From Echinometra lucunter (lineage: Eukaryota; Echinodermata; Echinoidea; Camarodonta; Echinometridae): a stretch of DNA of 64,000 nucleotides. The notes beneath the pieces were generated by a model that saw only the letters and a list, made by a program, of their open reading frames with translations, searched no databases and had not been told where the DNA came from. Positions 45,715 through 56,649 of the stretch are shown in pieces. The stretch covers positions 6,957,876-7,021,875 of the forward strand of contig CM057161.1 of NCBI GenBank assembly GCA_029962745.1. Reading direction: 5' to 3'. A program made the translations under genes and the position numbers. Positions within the stretch are counted from its first letter, which is position 1. Each line of letters begins with the position of its first letter.

Positions 45715-48700
45715 CTGCACAAGAAGAGAAGAGAAGGAAAGCGGAATTAGAATACAATGTAAATTACTAACGTGTCGACAGGTCCAGTGGACAATTATGT
45801 GTATGGAAAAAGAAGAGGATTTATTTAAGAGGAAAAAGATGGAAGAATAAATAAGATAGAATTAAATTAATTAAAAATAAATGCTGAAGGAACTAAAAAG
45901 GACAGCATAATGATGATGACTATATGAAAGAAGAGTTTTGTGAAAATAGACAAATATTCAAATAGCAGTAAAGAATTATTAAAATATTATCTTAGATTCA
46001 GAAGCTATTTCACAACGGTCTATGACGATGAACGGTAGACGACAGTATTTTAGCATTGGATTAAACATTGATGGGGCTCCGACGGGGGGGGGGGGTAAAC
46101 ACCAGTAATAAGGGGGTAAAAGGAGTCTGATGTTCTTCATTTACATTCGCTTTTCCCTTTCTCCTTCTTTTTGTCTTTTTTGTTAGTTTGTTTGGTTACT
46201 TGGTTGGTTGCTTGGTTGGTGTGTGTGTGGGGGGGGGGGGGTCTTCTGTTTGTTTTGTTTTGCTTTTCACCATCCACCCGTGGTCCCGTAGCTACGCCAC
46301 CAGTATACTACAGAAATGAGATGGACAACGTTGGAATGAAAGGGACTACGAACCTGCTTCTCGGAGAGGTTGAGGTAAGTGGCGATCTCGATGCGCCGTA
46401 GTCGTGAGAGGTACATATTGGAGGCGAACTCGCGCTCGAGTTCGAGAAGCTGCGTGCTCGTGAACGCTGTCCGAATCCTTTTGCTACTCTCCCGGATCTG
46501 ATCGTCCGTCTGATGACGCTCCGAACCTGGAGATGGAAAAGAAAAAGAGAAAGAAATCGATTTTAAATTCAAATGCAGTATTCACTGGGGACGAAGGCAA
46601 CCGTAAGCACATTCACTTTATTAAGTCTAGATACTGGCAGAATAAAAGAATCTAGATAAAAGCAGAATAAAATGATGAAATAATAAAAGAATGAAAGAAT
46701 AAAAGAACAGTAGAATAAAAAAATGAAAAGTAAAAGAATAATAGAATAAAAGAATGAATTTATTAAAGAATAAAAGAATGGAAGAATAAAAGAATAAAAG
46801 AATGAAATAATAAAATGATAAAATAATAAAATGATAAAAGAATGAAAGAAATAAGAATCAGGAAGCATGACAGTTCTTTAAATAAAAAAAAATGTTCATT
46901 ACTAGAGAAGGAACTTTTTTGTTGTTGTTGAAGAAATTGAGACATCTACCAGTGCCGAAAACGGGAGTAAGAGATTCGCTTTGGCGCACATAATGTCACG
47001 TGCGCCGACGAAATCTATTAAAATCTTTGACTGGGGACGACCCCCCCCCCCCCCCCTTCTCTTTTGCTAATATTTTGTTGCTTATGGATATAACGTGAAC
47101 ACATTTTTAGGACATGCTGGAAATACATCCTTTTCCAATACTCATTTCACACGTAATATTATGGTAAATTTATGATACTCTATTACACAATTTTTCATTC
47201 AAGTTAATTATACCGCAATATGAATACGTCGTAATCCTGTAAAGCGGACACTATTATGAGCCTCACGGCTGCGCGTTATGTTCTATTAAACCTGATCAAT
47301 ACACTTCAATTCAATCCCCAAATCTTCTTAAGTTTACAAGCCGTTGTAACTTTTCTTAGCTAATATTTCAAATTAGCATCCGAGATTTTAAAAAGGAAAT
47401 AGACTCCTCTCTACCTGCAAAAAGTTGAAAACCGTTAAATATGACTTCAAAACGGTAAGTGGAACCCATCCCCTCATTATTTTGTTTACGTGTGAACGTG
47501 TCATTCTCTGTATTTAGAAGGGGCTTTGAGACAAACGGGAAGGGGTATTAGTGAATGAATTCAAACTCGTATACTTTTCATACCATTCGTTTACAAGCGA
47601 GAGGGGGAATGTCACGTGATTCAAGATAAAGAGGTTCAAACAAAGAGAATCATGATATGGAAATAGATATCGCGAATTAATAGGACTGGTATAGGGTCGA
47701 GCCTGATTTCCACAAAGATTAAAAAATTGAATAGAATGTAGCCCGTTATGCTCATTTCATGTACGTTCATACCAGTTTATAGTTCGTCATGCTTGTGGAT
47801 AACTTTTAATAGGTGCGTGAAGGTTGCTGGGAATATTAAGAAACAAAGATATCACTCAACTGCCCTAACGACTGGGGAAAATACCGTGAAATTGGATTTT
47901 ATCATTAAACGCATGTTTTTTCCCTACAAATTTTCAACTCTTGATTTCTTCTTTCTTTTTAATTTCTCTCCATCCGCTTTCCTCCCTTTCTATTTCTCAG
48001 TTATCTGATCTTTGATAGACTTCCATTATTTCACCTTTATTCTTTCTTCTCCGTTTATTTATGTCATTAACTTTTATATTTCCCTTACCTGTCTACTGTT
48101 TATTTATTTTATCTTTTCAACTCCTTTCCCTCTTAGCGAATTGTTGACCTTTCTTCAAGTTTACCCCCTCTCTCTCTCCCTCTTTCTCTATCTCTCTCTC
48201 TAAAACTCTCTCTCTCCTCTCTTCTCCTTCTTCCTCTCCTTTTATTCTTTCTATCTCTCTTTCTCGATTTTTCCTTTCCCTTTCCATCTCTTAAGAATGT
48301 CAAAATTTTTGTTTCTAATTATGTAAATTATTTGTAAATTTTGTGATTTCTTTTGTTTTAAAGTTTAAAGTTTAAAGTTTCTTTATTTCCCACAACATAA
48401 TGCAAATAACACGGATCAACAAACATATGTATACTTATTCTGGAATAACAAAATATAAACAAATTTGCATAATTATGAGAAATAATACATTTTACATCTA
48501 GAGTATTAACTTAAATTAAGAAGAATAAATCAGTGGAGGAGTCTATTTAGAGAAGCAGAGCTTGTACTGTATAGACCCCTATGTGGCTTACAAAAATAAT
48601 GATACAATAATAATGTAATACAAATGTATGTACTTTTATGCTATTCCACCCCCCCCCCCCCCGCGGCCCTAATAAAAACACATATAAAAAAATGTTATAT

Positions 48701-50149
48701 ATGGTTTCTGCATCGACCTTCGTCTTTCCTACCCTTCTCGCCTTTATGGAATTCGTTTCCTTTCAAAATATCAACATTTAAAACGAAATACGAGAGTATA
48801 CATGTATATGTATATTTTGGTTTCGATCAAAAGGATGGACAAAGGGGCGAAAAAAAAGAGATGAAACAGACAGGGGGAGAGTTTACAGATAAGTCACGGT
48901 TCATCACTAGATATAAATCTAAATGGTCCGAGGAGTCAAAGGGGAGGGGGGGGGGAGGGTAGGGTAGAGAATTCCAGGGCATCGGCACAGAGGGCATTGG
49001 AAGTAGGGTAGAGAAATGATAGGAATAAAGGGGGGGGGGGATAGTTTGATCTGGTCTACTGCAAAGGCAAAAACAAAATGAAAACACTTTGAAGGGAGAG
49101 ACTCATTGGGAGTGAGTGTGAGAGAGAAAGTGGAAGAAGTAAGAGAGAGAGAGAGAGACAGGCATAATTGGAATAAAAATGAATATACAGAGAGGGAAGA
49201 TAGTTTGGGAGAGAGAGGGGAGAGGGGAGAGGGAGAGGGATGGGGAGAGGGGACAGAATGTGGGGAGAGAGGAGAGATGTAGGGAGAGAGCGGAAAAATG
49301 TGAGAGAATGAAAGAGCAAGGCATACCAAGACTTGGGGGTGAAAGTAAAAATGGAAATTAATAAAAAGGAATAAACAGAGAAGGGAGAGAGTGGAGGAAA
49401 GAGAGGTAGGGAGAGGGGAGAGATGTAAGGAGAGAGGGGAAAATGTGAAAGAATGAAAGTGCAAGGGGTGTACAAGTATGGGTTTCTGATGAAATAAAAA
49501 AAATGATGCGGCAAAATATAATTTGTATAGAAACATGAATTCTGTACTGAAATGGTGAAATGGTGTGGAAAAGACTGAGGTATGGAAGCCATTAAAGTAT
49601 AATGAAATAGGAAAGGTGAGCAGTGTGTTAAAATGTCATGTAGGCTTTGATGAACTATAGAAAAATTGTCAATAGATAGATTCATAATATGCGAAGTGGA
49701 GCGGTTAGAAAAGACGCGTCCGGAACGCAAACAATACAGATAACAATATATGCATTTGGGGTCCCGTCGGATGCGTTCTTTCGCACTACGTCGCTTCGGC
49801 GGATAGACAGATAGACAGATAGATCAAAAGACAGATGGATAGAAAGATAGATAGAAAGACAGATGGATGGAAATATAGATAGATAGAAAAATATATAGAA
49901 TGATAGAAAGATAGAAAGATAGATAGAAAGATAAAAAAGATAAATAGAAAGATAGATAGAGAGATAGATAGATAGATAGATAGACAGATAGATGGATAGC
50001 AAGAAAGAAAGATAGATAGATAGATAGAAAGGTAGATAGATAGGTAGGTTGATAGATAGATAGATAATAGATATAGATATATAGAAAGACAGAGAGATAG
50101 AAAGACAGATAGATATAGATAGATAGATAGACAGATAGATAGATAGATG

Positions 50150-50183
<34 letters not shown>

Positions 50184-52228
50184 AATAAAGGTAGATAGAT
50201 AGATAGGAAGAAAGAGAGATAAATAGATGGATGGGTAGGTAGGTGGGTAGGTAGGTAGAAAAGATAGTTAAATAGAAATTATAGATAAAATGCAACTATT
50301 ATTATCATTAATTATTACAGCCCTGATAGTTCATTTATGCAGAAATGTCATATTGTGATATTTCGATTTACTCCGGATATTGCTTTAAGATATTTTCAGT
50401 ATAAGATATTAAACAGGATTTTGTTCTTGAATAAGCAACTGTATAAGATGAAAATAGTCAGTAATGAAACCGGTTCGTTTTGTAAAAAAGAGGTGGAAGA
50501 CATTGTAAATTTCTTTTACGACTGTAAAATCAGTAAATCAATTTGGAAGGAAACAGCAAAATGGATAAATGAAGGTTCTTTAGTACAGATAAAGTTTAAT
50601 TTACGAAATATAATTTTTGGCTTTGAAGAAAAGAGAAATGATGCCTTAAATTGCATGGTAATTTTGATCAAACAACAACTGTTTGTACAAAAGCTTAATA
50701 ATAAAATTCCTATTTTTAGTACCATAAAGAAAAAGGTTATTCAATATTATGAAGATGAGAGATATATTAATTTTATTTCGGGTACACATAACAAATGTGT
50801 TGCTAAATGGCAGTCACTTAAATCTTTGTTTGTTTAAAACTAAAAGAGAGAAATGTAAAGTATTGTATTTCATTTGAGTGTAAAATACATTCTTCTACGT
50901 TGTGAAATGTTTATTTAACTCAATAAAATAGCCTATGGAGGGCAAAAAAAGCAAAAAAAAAAAAAAAAAAAAAACTATTATTATCATTATTGATGAATAG
51001 ATTGGCAGACCAAAGATAGCTAGATGCTGGCATAAAGCCATCATGCAGACAAAATACAAACGGATAGATATATGAATGTGAGTTTGATAAATAGATGGAC
51101 ATGTACATGTCTAGTCAGCTGAATTTCGTTTACTGTAGATCATTGAAAATTTTGTCTGACATTGAAGCATTTTGGCATAGATTTATCGAAAAAGAAAGCA
51201 AGTTAATTCAAGAGGAGGGATAGCCACCTCATGACATATTTCAGAAAGAATTTCAAATGGTAGGTTATAACCAAAATTGTCGTCAATATATTAATGAGGA
51301 TTTAATTCCCGCATTAACCCTAACGTGGGAGCATCCACACTTTTGAGTTGTTCATTCATCATGCCTCAATGTCACCCGACCACAATATTTTGTTCGTACG
51401 AAGCCAACCGGTAAAAATGAGATTAAATTCATCTATACATTAACCCCTGTTAACGTGAATGATAGCATTCCTAACAAAAGACGTAATACTGTGATGATCC
51501 GGAGGAGTGAACACAACAGCAAGAGGGGTGTGGGAGAGAGGGGATGAGAGGGGAGGGGGGGGGGGGGGGGGAGAGGAGGGGAGGGGACTGGGAGAGAAAT
51601 CGAGAGGGAAAAGTAACGAAAAATAAGGATATCATGTTTAGAGAGGATAGAGTGGGAGATAGGAGATACAGAGAGAGATGGCAAGAGAGAGAGAGGGAGA
51701 GAGAGAGAGAGGATGAAAATGGAGACGGCAAGAGAAAGATAGAGATATAATAAGAGGGAGTGGGAAAGAGAGAGAGACGGAAAAAGATAAAGAGAAAGAG
51801 ATAGAGGCAAGGAAATAGAGACTTGAAAAGCAAAGAAATGGGGTGGTTTCAATGTCAAGGTCATAATACTCTCCTTTGCCCAGGGGCAGCGCCAAGGTAT
51901 TTCGATAGGGGGCAAGATGACCCATAGGTGAGTATATTACATATTAAATGAAAAAATGGGGGTGTTATATAGTTAAAGGACCCAGCCCTTCTCTTTTCCC
52001 ATACTGTTCTTCCTCTTTCTCCTCTATTTTTTTTTCTTTTTTAATCACTTGAAATATCATAGGGGGTCGCCCCCCCCCCTGCCACCCTGTAGCGCCGCCC
52101 CTGCCTTTACCCTTTTTCCCCTATGAATCTCGGTTACATTATTTTGGAGGAGTCCGACTGAACGCGTCAATGAATAAATTATGGATGAATGAATTCACTG
52201 CCAGAATGTGATTGGTGGGGTGTGAATG

Positions 52229-52263
<35 letters not shown>

Positions 52264-54331
52264 CTGAACTAGAAAAGAGACAAATTAGATAAAAGGGGAT
52301 AGTACACAATGGATACAGGATTAAACAAACATATATTAAAGTCGAATTAGTGGGAGAAAGTAAACAGGATCCGATAAAATATGTAGTGAATTGGGGAAAA
52401 AATTGAAAATATAGGTGAGACGAAGAGAGGAGAGGGAAGAGAGGGGTTTAAATCAGTGGATAGATGATGGAAAGATAAAGAGGGGAGAAGAGGGAAAAAC
52501 AGACAGAGAGAAAGAGAGAGAGATGAAAACAGGGATAAATGGAGAGAAAGAAGACAAACGATGGATAGGATGGACAGAGAGAGAGAAGGGAAGAAAGGGA
52601 AAGACAGACAGAGAGATATCTGAAAACAAAGATTAAGAGAGAGAGAGAGAGAGACAGAGAAGGAAATAGAAAAGAGAGGGAGAGAGAGAGAGGGAGAGAG
52701 AGAGAGAGAGAGAGAGAGGTAGAGAGATGGGGCTGGGAGAGAAAAGGAGGGGAAGAAGAGTACTCTCCAACCTTCACGCCCTGTTTATCTCGGCGATGCT
52801 ATCTCTAGAGCAGGTGATAGGATTAATACTCAACGCCATTTTAATCAAACAAAAGTATTTATTTATTCACTAGATATTTTGTAAACGCCCGACAAGCTAC
52901 GGTAATAGACGAGTTAATACAGCTAATATAATGTGTAACTGTGGTATGGCGCATACACTAGATTATTTTATTGAAATTTAGTGCATTCATACAGGAAACC
53001 GCTCACTTGAATCATATCATGAAATGAAAATACAACTTATTGCATATATAAAAAAAAAACGAAAAAAGAAAGAAAAGAAATTCAGCATGTGAAATGCCAA
53101 GGAATGACGTGCAAATGGAACACTCAAAAGCAATATAATCAATCATGCATTCACCCACGGTGCAGTTAACCCTCTACGGTCTGATTGGCTAAAACAATAC
53201 ACCAATCAACGCGGAGAGCTCAGAGAGCAATCCGGAGTCTGGTTCCGTTCGGCCGTTGATGGCAGACTTTCAATTAAGAAAATTAGCCGTCCACTGAACG
53301 AGTACAGTATTAAGTCTCGTTGTCATGTTCTGACCTATATTTCTTTTCCGATTAGCACATAGATAGAATTACTAGTAATTTCTTTCTTTTTCTTTTTTTT
53401 TTTGATTAGCAGAATATCTGAAGAATCCCCATCTTTGTGGCTAGCATTAGAATGATTAGGTCGGGGGGGGGGGGGGGGGGCTACATTCGTGGATTCATTT
53501 CCATGAACTTGATTTTGATTGGTTATCGCCGGGCCTTTGGCTTTTCCATTCTTATCTCGAGAACCTCTTCACATTTGCATTAAATTTATTATATTTCTTT
53601 CACCTTCACTAGCATTCATTTTTTTTTAAAGAGTAAAATTTTCTTAAATTAATTTTCATATTTCTTTACAGGAATTTCAAAAAATCCTTCCACACATCAC
53701 GTCATTACTAAACTTATTCCCGTATAACTGGATTTCTTGTCCTCTTCAGCCAATGAGGATTTTTTTGATCCAAGATTATAATTCTACTGTATCATAACAT
53801 AATGTATTTTGCTCTTTTCGCCCTCCACCCTACAACGAAAAGCCACAATGTTTCACCCCTCCCCCACTCTCTCCACGCAAAGAATGGGTCGTCAGCCTTA
53901 ACCCCCATTGATTATTGTTGACCCCTGGCCGAAAATGGGGGGGGGGGGGGGGTGGGGTCTCACGCTGTTTGACCAATCGCCCACGACCAACGCGACGAAG
54001 ATAGAGGAATCAAATGTAAATTTTGTGCAGAACATTGTATTCCTTCAAATCAACGACCTTTAAATGTAACGATCCTCTATAGGTAGAAAACTAGTGATTA
54101 TGCTATCACGATGCCCTCCCACAATCATGACAACCCCAAAATGAATAGTCACAGAATATAAAATATATGATTACGAATCAATCAGTAATAATAAGTTATG
54201 TTTGAAAAACTGACCTTCGGTGTATTCAAACTCTCTTTGGTAAAGGTACGTTTTGAAATTAAATTTGATGAAATAATTATACTTGCATCTTCCATCATAT
54301 TCTTTCACGATAAGAATTTATAAATAAATAA

Positions 54332-54371
<40 letters not shown>

Positions 54372-56159
54372 CAATTTTCAATATTGTAAATTTACTTATC
54401 ACAGTAATAATAGATAATTGCAGGAAAGAAGTATATCAAATTCTTAATTTTTATCTCCAGTTTTCAAAAAAAAAATTTTATTTAAAGGTAAGTTACATTC
54501 TAGACAAGTAGAACCTTTTAGCAAAGAGAGAAATTGAAATCACTCTGAATTCAAATAAAGCCAGTCATAATTATATTACACAGAATTACCCGGAGAAATA
54601 ATGTAAGGGTGTTGGTCCATTTTCCACAAATGAATTTGGCTAATCATCCGCGAACCGTTCCTCAAGATATTCTTTATTGACACCATTTTATTTTATTTTC
54701 CCCATCCCGCCGTACCCCGACATGGTTTTAATAGTGGGCGTGTACTGTCGCCGCAAGTGGTCAACCAAAGCCCCTCAAACGAGTGACTACACACTATCTG
54801 TTATCTGATTAAGATATTAAGTAGTATCTGCATGCTTTACATTCCCGATGGGATGTTGCAAACGCTTCATCGGGGCTATCTCCGCGGCCACCAACCGCGA
54901 CGTAACGGGGATAATCGGCGGACAGGAGGAGACCAAGAACCATAGCTAGAGGGGGACGTGTTATTAAGCCAACACCTCAGTGAAATGACCAGCTAAAGAC
55001 CGGGCCTAGCGAGTGGTTTGCATGGTGCTTTAAACACCAATTGGTAGCTAACACCCCCCGAGTGAAAGAAATGGTGTGAAAACGATCAGATAAAATACGA
55101 CACAGAGGTAGAGATATGAAAAGTTAGCTAGAGGGAGGGGAACGAGAGGAGCGCAGCGTTTCTTCCTTTCTTCTCTTTCTCTCTCTCTCTCTTCCAAAAG
55201 CTATACCATACTCAATTATTTTGAGATAAAATCAATTTTGGGTTCACTTGTTGCTGTATGTTAAAGAGGAGATTACAAACGCTTAAGATTAATACAATTT
55301 TGTTAAGTAAATACAGGCCCAAGTTTATTTATGTCTGCAGGGTTGTGTTGTATGAAATATGTGTATAAAATACTACAGTATTAAGGATTTTTCTTTTTTT
55401 TTTCAACCGCAAGAATGCCTATGTCGGGGAAGTAAGATGAGAGAATCGTCGTATTTCAAGATGATTTTGGGACTACTGTCTGATTGTAAGATTGATTTAG
55501 GTCACTAACCTTTGGTGTTCAGAAAGAATCAGGGATATTACAACTCGACCATTGTTGACTGGTTAAATTCAATAATGGTGAACAACTTGTAACATAGAAA
55601 GTTGAATAACCAAGGACAGAGATGAATTTGACTTACCAACTGATAGGAAATGGATTCTTCTCGGGTCCGATGAGTTTCTGAACGGTTCATGGTGTGAGGA
55701 GACAGGTGTGTGATGGGGTGAGAGTCGGGCCGGTGAGAGGGGTAAAGATCCCTGCCGGAGGTGCGCCTCCTGGTATGCCTCCAGAAAAGACCTGGTAGCG
55801 TTGGTGGAGTGGTGGTGGTGGTGATGATGCGGGTGGTGTCCCGACGCAGGGTGTGGTCCGGGGAGGGGTAATGGAGACTTGAAGAGCGATGGAAGGGATG
55901 TTGTGAGTGGTGGTAGACGAGGGTGGCAGGGGTGCGTCGCCGCAGCTACGTGGTCCCGGACGCAGAGCGGGCAGGAGGGCGAGAGGGGGTCGGCGTGGGG
56001 TCTGAAGCAAGGTGAGATGGTGGAGGATTTGGTATCTGGTGATGACCTGGAGTGATGGTGAATCGAAACCGGTGTCCGAGGATGATCCGTACCGTTGGTT
56101 GGAGTTAGAGGTGGGGTGCGATTGAGGATCAAAGAATCGACATAAAATGAGCGAGACAT
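45481..56159 (-). CDS. Gsx: Gsx ParaHox homeobox transcription factor (three exons)
   Basis: Spliced coding sequence: 56159-55637, 46526-46354 and 45714-45481, in total 309 codons plus TAA. The product is a nuclear DNA-binding factor that patterns the anterior nervous system in bilaterians. Residues 1-12, [12 protein letters not shown], match the conserved Gsx N-terminus. A CPLCV motif (about residues 63-67) and [10 protein letters not shown] just before the first splice (165-174) also occur in vertebrate GSX1/2. The homeodomain spans about 189-248, with KIWFQNRR in helix 3 and the Gsx-type [22 protein letters not shown] motif follows at 260-262, as in vertebrate Gsx. A run of seven His lies at 111-117. 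Intron 1 is 9,110 bp and phase 1, intron 2 is 639 bp and phase 0, and the frames join without a stop. No Xlox or Cdx exon was seen in the window. The family call is secure; the species is not. Confidence 0.96.
46354..46526 (-). CDS. Gsx: Gsx exon 2: homeodomain helices 1 and 2
   Basis: The acceptor is TTTTCCATCTCCAG and the donor CAG|GTTCGT. The exon opens with the last two bases of a glycine codon, then [19 protein letters not shown] and the homeodomain to Q44. The split between homeodomain residues 44 and 45 is a well-known intron site in several homeobox genes. The donor is non-ideal after +3 but keeps GT. Confidence 0.95.
46640..46865. repeat. AATAAAAGAATG-type minisatellite in Gsx intron 1
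   Basis: About 225 bp of irregular repeats of AATAAAAGAATGAAAG and shortened forms. Apparent Phe/Ile-rich frames on the minus strand are artefacts. Confidence 0.85.
46870..48355. other. Gsx intron 1, non-repetitive part
   Basis: Contains a C-tract at about 47041-47056, a CACGTGA-type site near 46996 and another near 47613. No coding exon was recognised. Confidence 0.4.
48356..48520 (-). mobile_element. Transposon 3'-end fragment, copy B
   Basis: Homologous to 9981-10116 in ordered blocks (CACAACATAATGCAAATAAC, GGAATAACAAAATATAAAC, GAGAAATAATACATTTTAC, GTATTAACTTAAATTAAG). It starts with AAAGTTT repeats and TTTATT, i.e. AATAAA on the minus strand, consistent with a LINE-like 3' end. Confidence 0.6.
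49110..49500. repeat. Purine-rich GA tract with a 147-bp duplication
   Basis: GAGA-rich sequence in which AGAGATGTAGGGAGAGAG..AATGAAAGAGCAAGG at about 49271 recurs as AGAGATGTAAGGAGAGAG..AATGAAAGTGCAAGG about 147 bp later. It lies in Gsx intron 1. Large Ser/Leu/Pro-rich frames on the minus strand are artefacts. Confidence 0.8.
49798..50260. repeat. (GATA)n / (AGAC)n microsatellite
   Basis: About 460 bp of imperfect GATA, GACA and GAAA repeats in Gsx intron 1. The Tyr/Leu/Ser-rich minus-strand frames are artefacts. Confidence 0.96.
50294..50989 (+). mobile_element. 5'-truncated LINE insertion with perfect 17-bp target duplication
   Basis: AACTATTATTATCATTA occurs at 50294-50310 and again at 50973-50989, directly after the poly-A tail. 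The element body (50311-50972) has an open frame from its 5' edge to a stop at 50837, then AATAAA at about 50921 and a tail of about 20 A. This is textbook target-primed reverse transcription. The perfect duplication and intact frame mark a recent insertion, antisense to Gsx inside intron 1. Confidence 0.92.
50313..50837 (+). CDS. LINE ORF2 C-terminal fragment
   Basis: About 174 codons remain, with no start of their own. The first ATG at 50337 is internal. The segment reading [19 protein letters not shown] and, after a short gap, [18 protein letters not shown] resembles the zinc-binding-like region that follows the reverse-transcriptase domain in L1/Tx1-type LINE proteins (C..C then a later C after an acidic/aromatic spacer). 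The reverse-transcriptase and endonuclease domains are missing because of the 5' truncation. It is not expected to be functional. The clade call is by motif style only. Confidence 0.7.
   Translation, partial: YYSPDSSFMQKCHIVIFRFTPDIALRYFQYKILNRILFLNKQLYKMKIVSNETGSFCKKEVEDIVNFFYDCKISKSIWKETAKWINEGSLVQIKFNLRNIIFGFEEKRNDALNCMVILIKQQLFVQKLNNKIPIFSTIKKKVIQYYEDERYINFISGTHNKCVAKWQSLKSLFV
51490..51830. repeat. Purine-rich (GA/GGGA) tract
   Basis: Includes a G-run at about 51557-51571 and long GAGAGA stretches. It lies in Gsx intron 1. Confidence 0.85.
51881..52103. mobile_element. hAT-like MITE, CAGGGGCGGCGC family, copy 2
   Basis: Ends CAGGGGCAGCGCCAAGG and TAGCGCCGCCCCTG are inverted repeats. The flanking 8-mers CCTTTGCC (51873-51880) and CCTTTACC (52104-52111) differ at one base. 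The interior matches the element at 30906 in reverse orientation (GATAGGGGGCAAGATGA). It lies in Gsx intron 1. Confidence 0.85.
52225..52735. repeat. Purine-rich GA tract with G-run
   Basis: GA dinucleotide runs at about 52230-52252 and 52632-52720, with a G-run between 52252 and 52263, and irregular GAAAGACAGAGAG sequence between them. It lies in Gsx intron 1. Confidence 0.88.
53150..53310. promoter_or_regulatory. Candidate cis-regulatory patch in Gsx intron 1
   Basis: Repeat-free sequence with two oppositely oriented CCAAT cores (GATTGGCT and CCAATCAACG about 20 bp apart) and an AT-rich TCAATTAAGAAAATTAGC segment with homeodomain-type ATTA cores. Its non-repetitive character within a repeat-laden intron is the main argument. 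Function is inferred. Confidence 0.3.
53311..54719. other. Gsx intron 1, mostly simple-sequence and AT-rich
   Basis: G-tracts at about 53463-53480 and 53938-53952, AATAAATA plus (TA)n at about 54317-54368. No exon was recognised. Confidence 0.45.
54720..55050. promoter_or_regulatory. Second candidate cis-regulatory patch in Gsx intron 1
   Basis: GC-richer, repeat-free stretch about 0.6-0.9 kb downstream of exon 1. It contains GATA-like sites (TTATCTGATTAAGATA, GGGATAATCGG), a CCGCGGCCACC block and an ATTGGT near an AAACACC. Proximity to exon 1 and complexity suggest an enhancer, without proof. Confidence 0.35.
55637..56159 (-). CDS. Gsx: Gsx exon 1: conserved N-terminus and linker
   Basis: Starts at ATG with A at -3 (CAACATGTCT) and encodes 174 codons plus one base. 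Order: [11 protein letters not shown]-terminal motif, a Pro/Ser/Thr-rich region, CPLCV, a Pro/Leu-rich stretch, seven histidines and the [10 protein letters not shown] motif at the splice. An in-frame upstream ATG at 56195 has T at -3 and would add unconserved residues, so the conserved start is preferred. The donor is G|GTAAGT. Confidence 0.95.
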
Positions 56160-56565
56160 GTTGCTGATGAATAAAAAGTTTAAGTCAAATCGCATCCACA
56201 AAGAATTGAAAACAAATTTCGAGATCAGTTCTTTTAAAGTCTTCTGACTTGCGACGAATCCCTGTAACGAATGATATTGCACTTGACAGACACAAATCGT
56301 TTGTTTTAGAGTGATTTAAAACATATTAACAAACTTGACAAATAACTGATGATGTTGTCTTTCGTTCTTTTATAACCGATGATGAATGGCGAGGAATCGA
56401 GTTGGTCTGACCCATAAAGAAAATATTGCACTTGGTTCCCCCGGACTGGAGTTGATAAATCGATGCCCAAAAGGCCGCTAAGAAGTTGAAAGGTGTAGAT
56501 CCAGCGAAGAATGGGAGTCTAAACTCCTCTCTAAGTCGCCAAGCAGACACCCCCTTGCACCATTG
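56160..56565 (-). other. Inferred Gsx 5' untranslated region
   Basis: About 400 nt between the start site expected about 30 bp downstream of the TATA box and the ATG. It has other short ATGs, including one in frame at 56195. The exact start site is inferred. Confidence 0.5.
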
Positions 56566-56589
56566 GGAGTAAGCAACGTACCTCGCTCC

Positions 56590-56643
56590 TTTATAGTCGG
56601 GTGGGCTCAGTTTCGTTCCGGGCTCGCCCTGCTCTCGTATTGG
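56590..56643 (-). promoter_or_regulatory. Gsx core promoter: TATA box and CCAAT box
   Basis: On the minus strand CTATAAAGG places a TATA box at 56590-56595, and GACCAATACG places a CCAAT box at 56639-56643, about 44 bp further upstream. The surrounding DNA is GC-richer (GAGCGAGG, GAGCCCGG). Predicted start about 56565. Confidence 0.65.
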
Positions 56644-56649
56644 TCACAA

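Larger units (their letters stand above)
46527..55636 (-). other. Gsx intron 1 (9.1 kb)
   Basis: Opens with a strong donor G|GTAAGT at 55636-55631 and ends in a pyrimidine-rich acceptor. It contains an AATAAAAG-type minisatellite, a transposon 3' fragment (48356), GA-rich tracts, a GATA array, a young LINE (50311), a hAT-like MITE (51881), a (TA)n run (about 54339-54368) and two non-repetitive patches. Pyrimidine-rich on the transcribed-sense strand over more than 1 kb in total. Confidence 0.9.

Noticed and set aside
48919..50295. Long Ser/Leu/Pro- and Tyr/Leu-rich minus-strand frames
   Set aside because: They lie over GA-rich and GATA repeats in Gsx intron 1 and have repeat-like composition in more than one frame.
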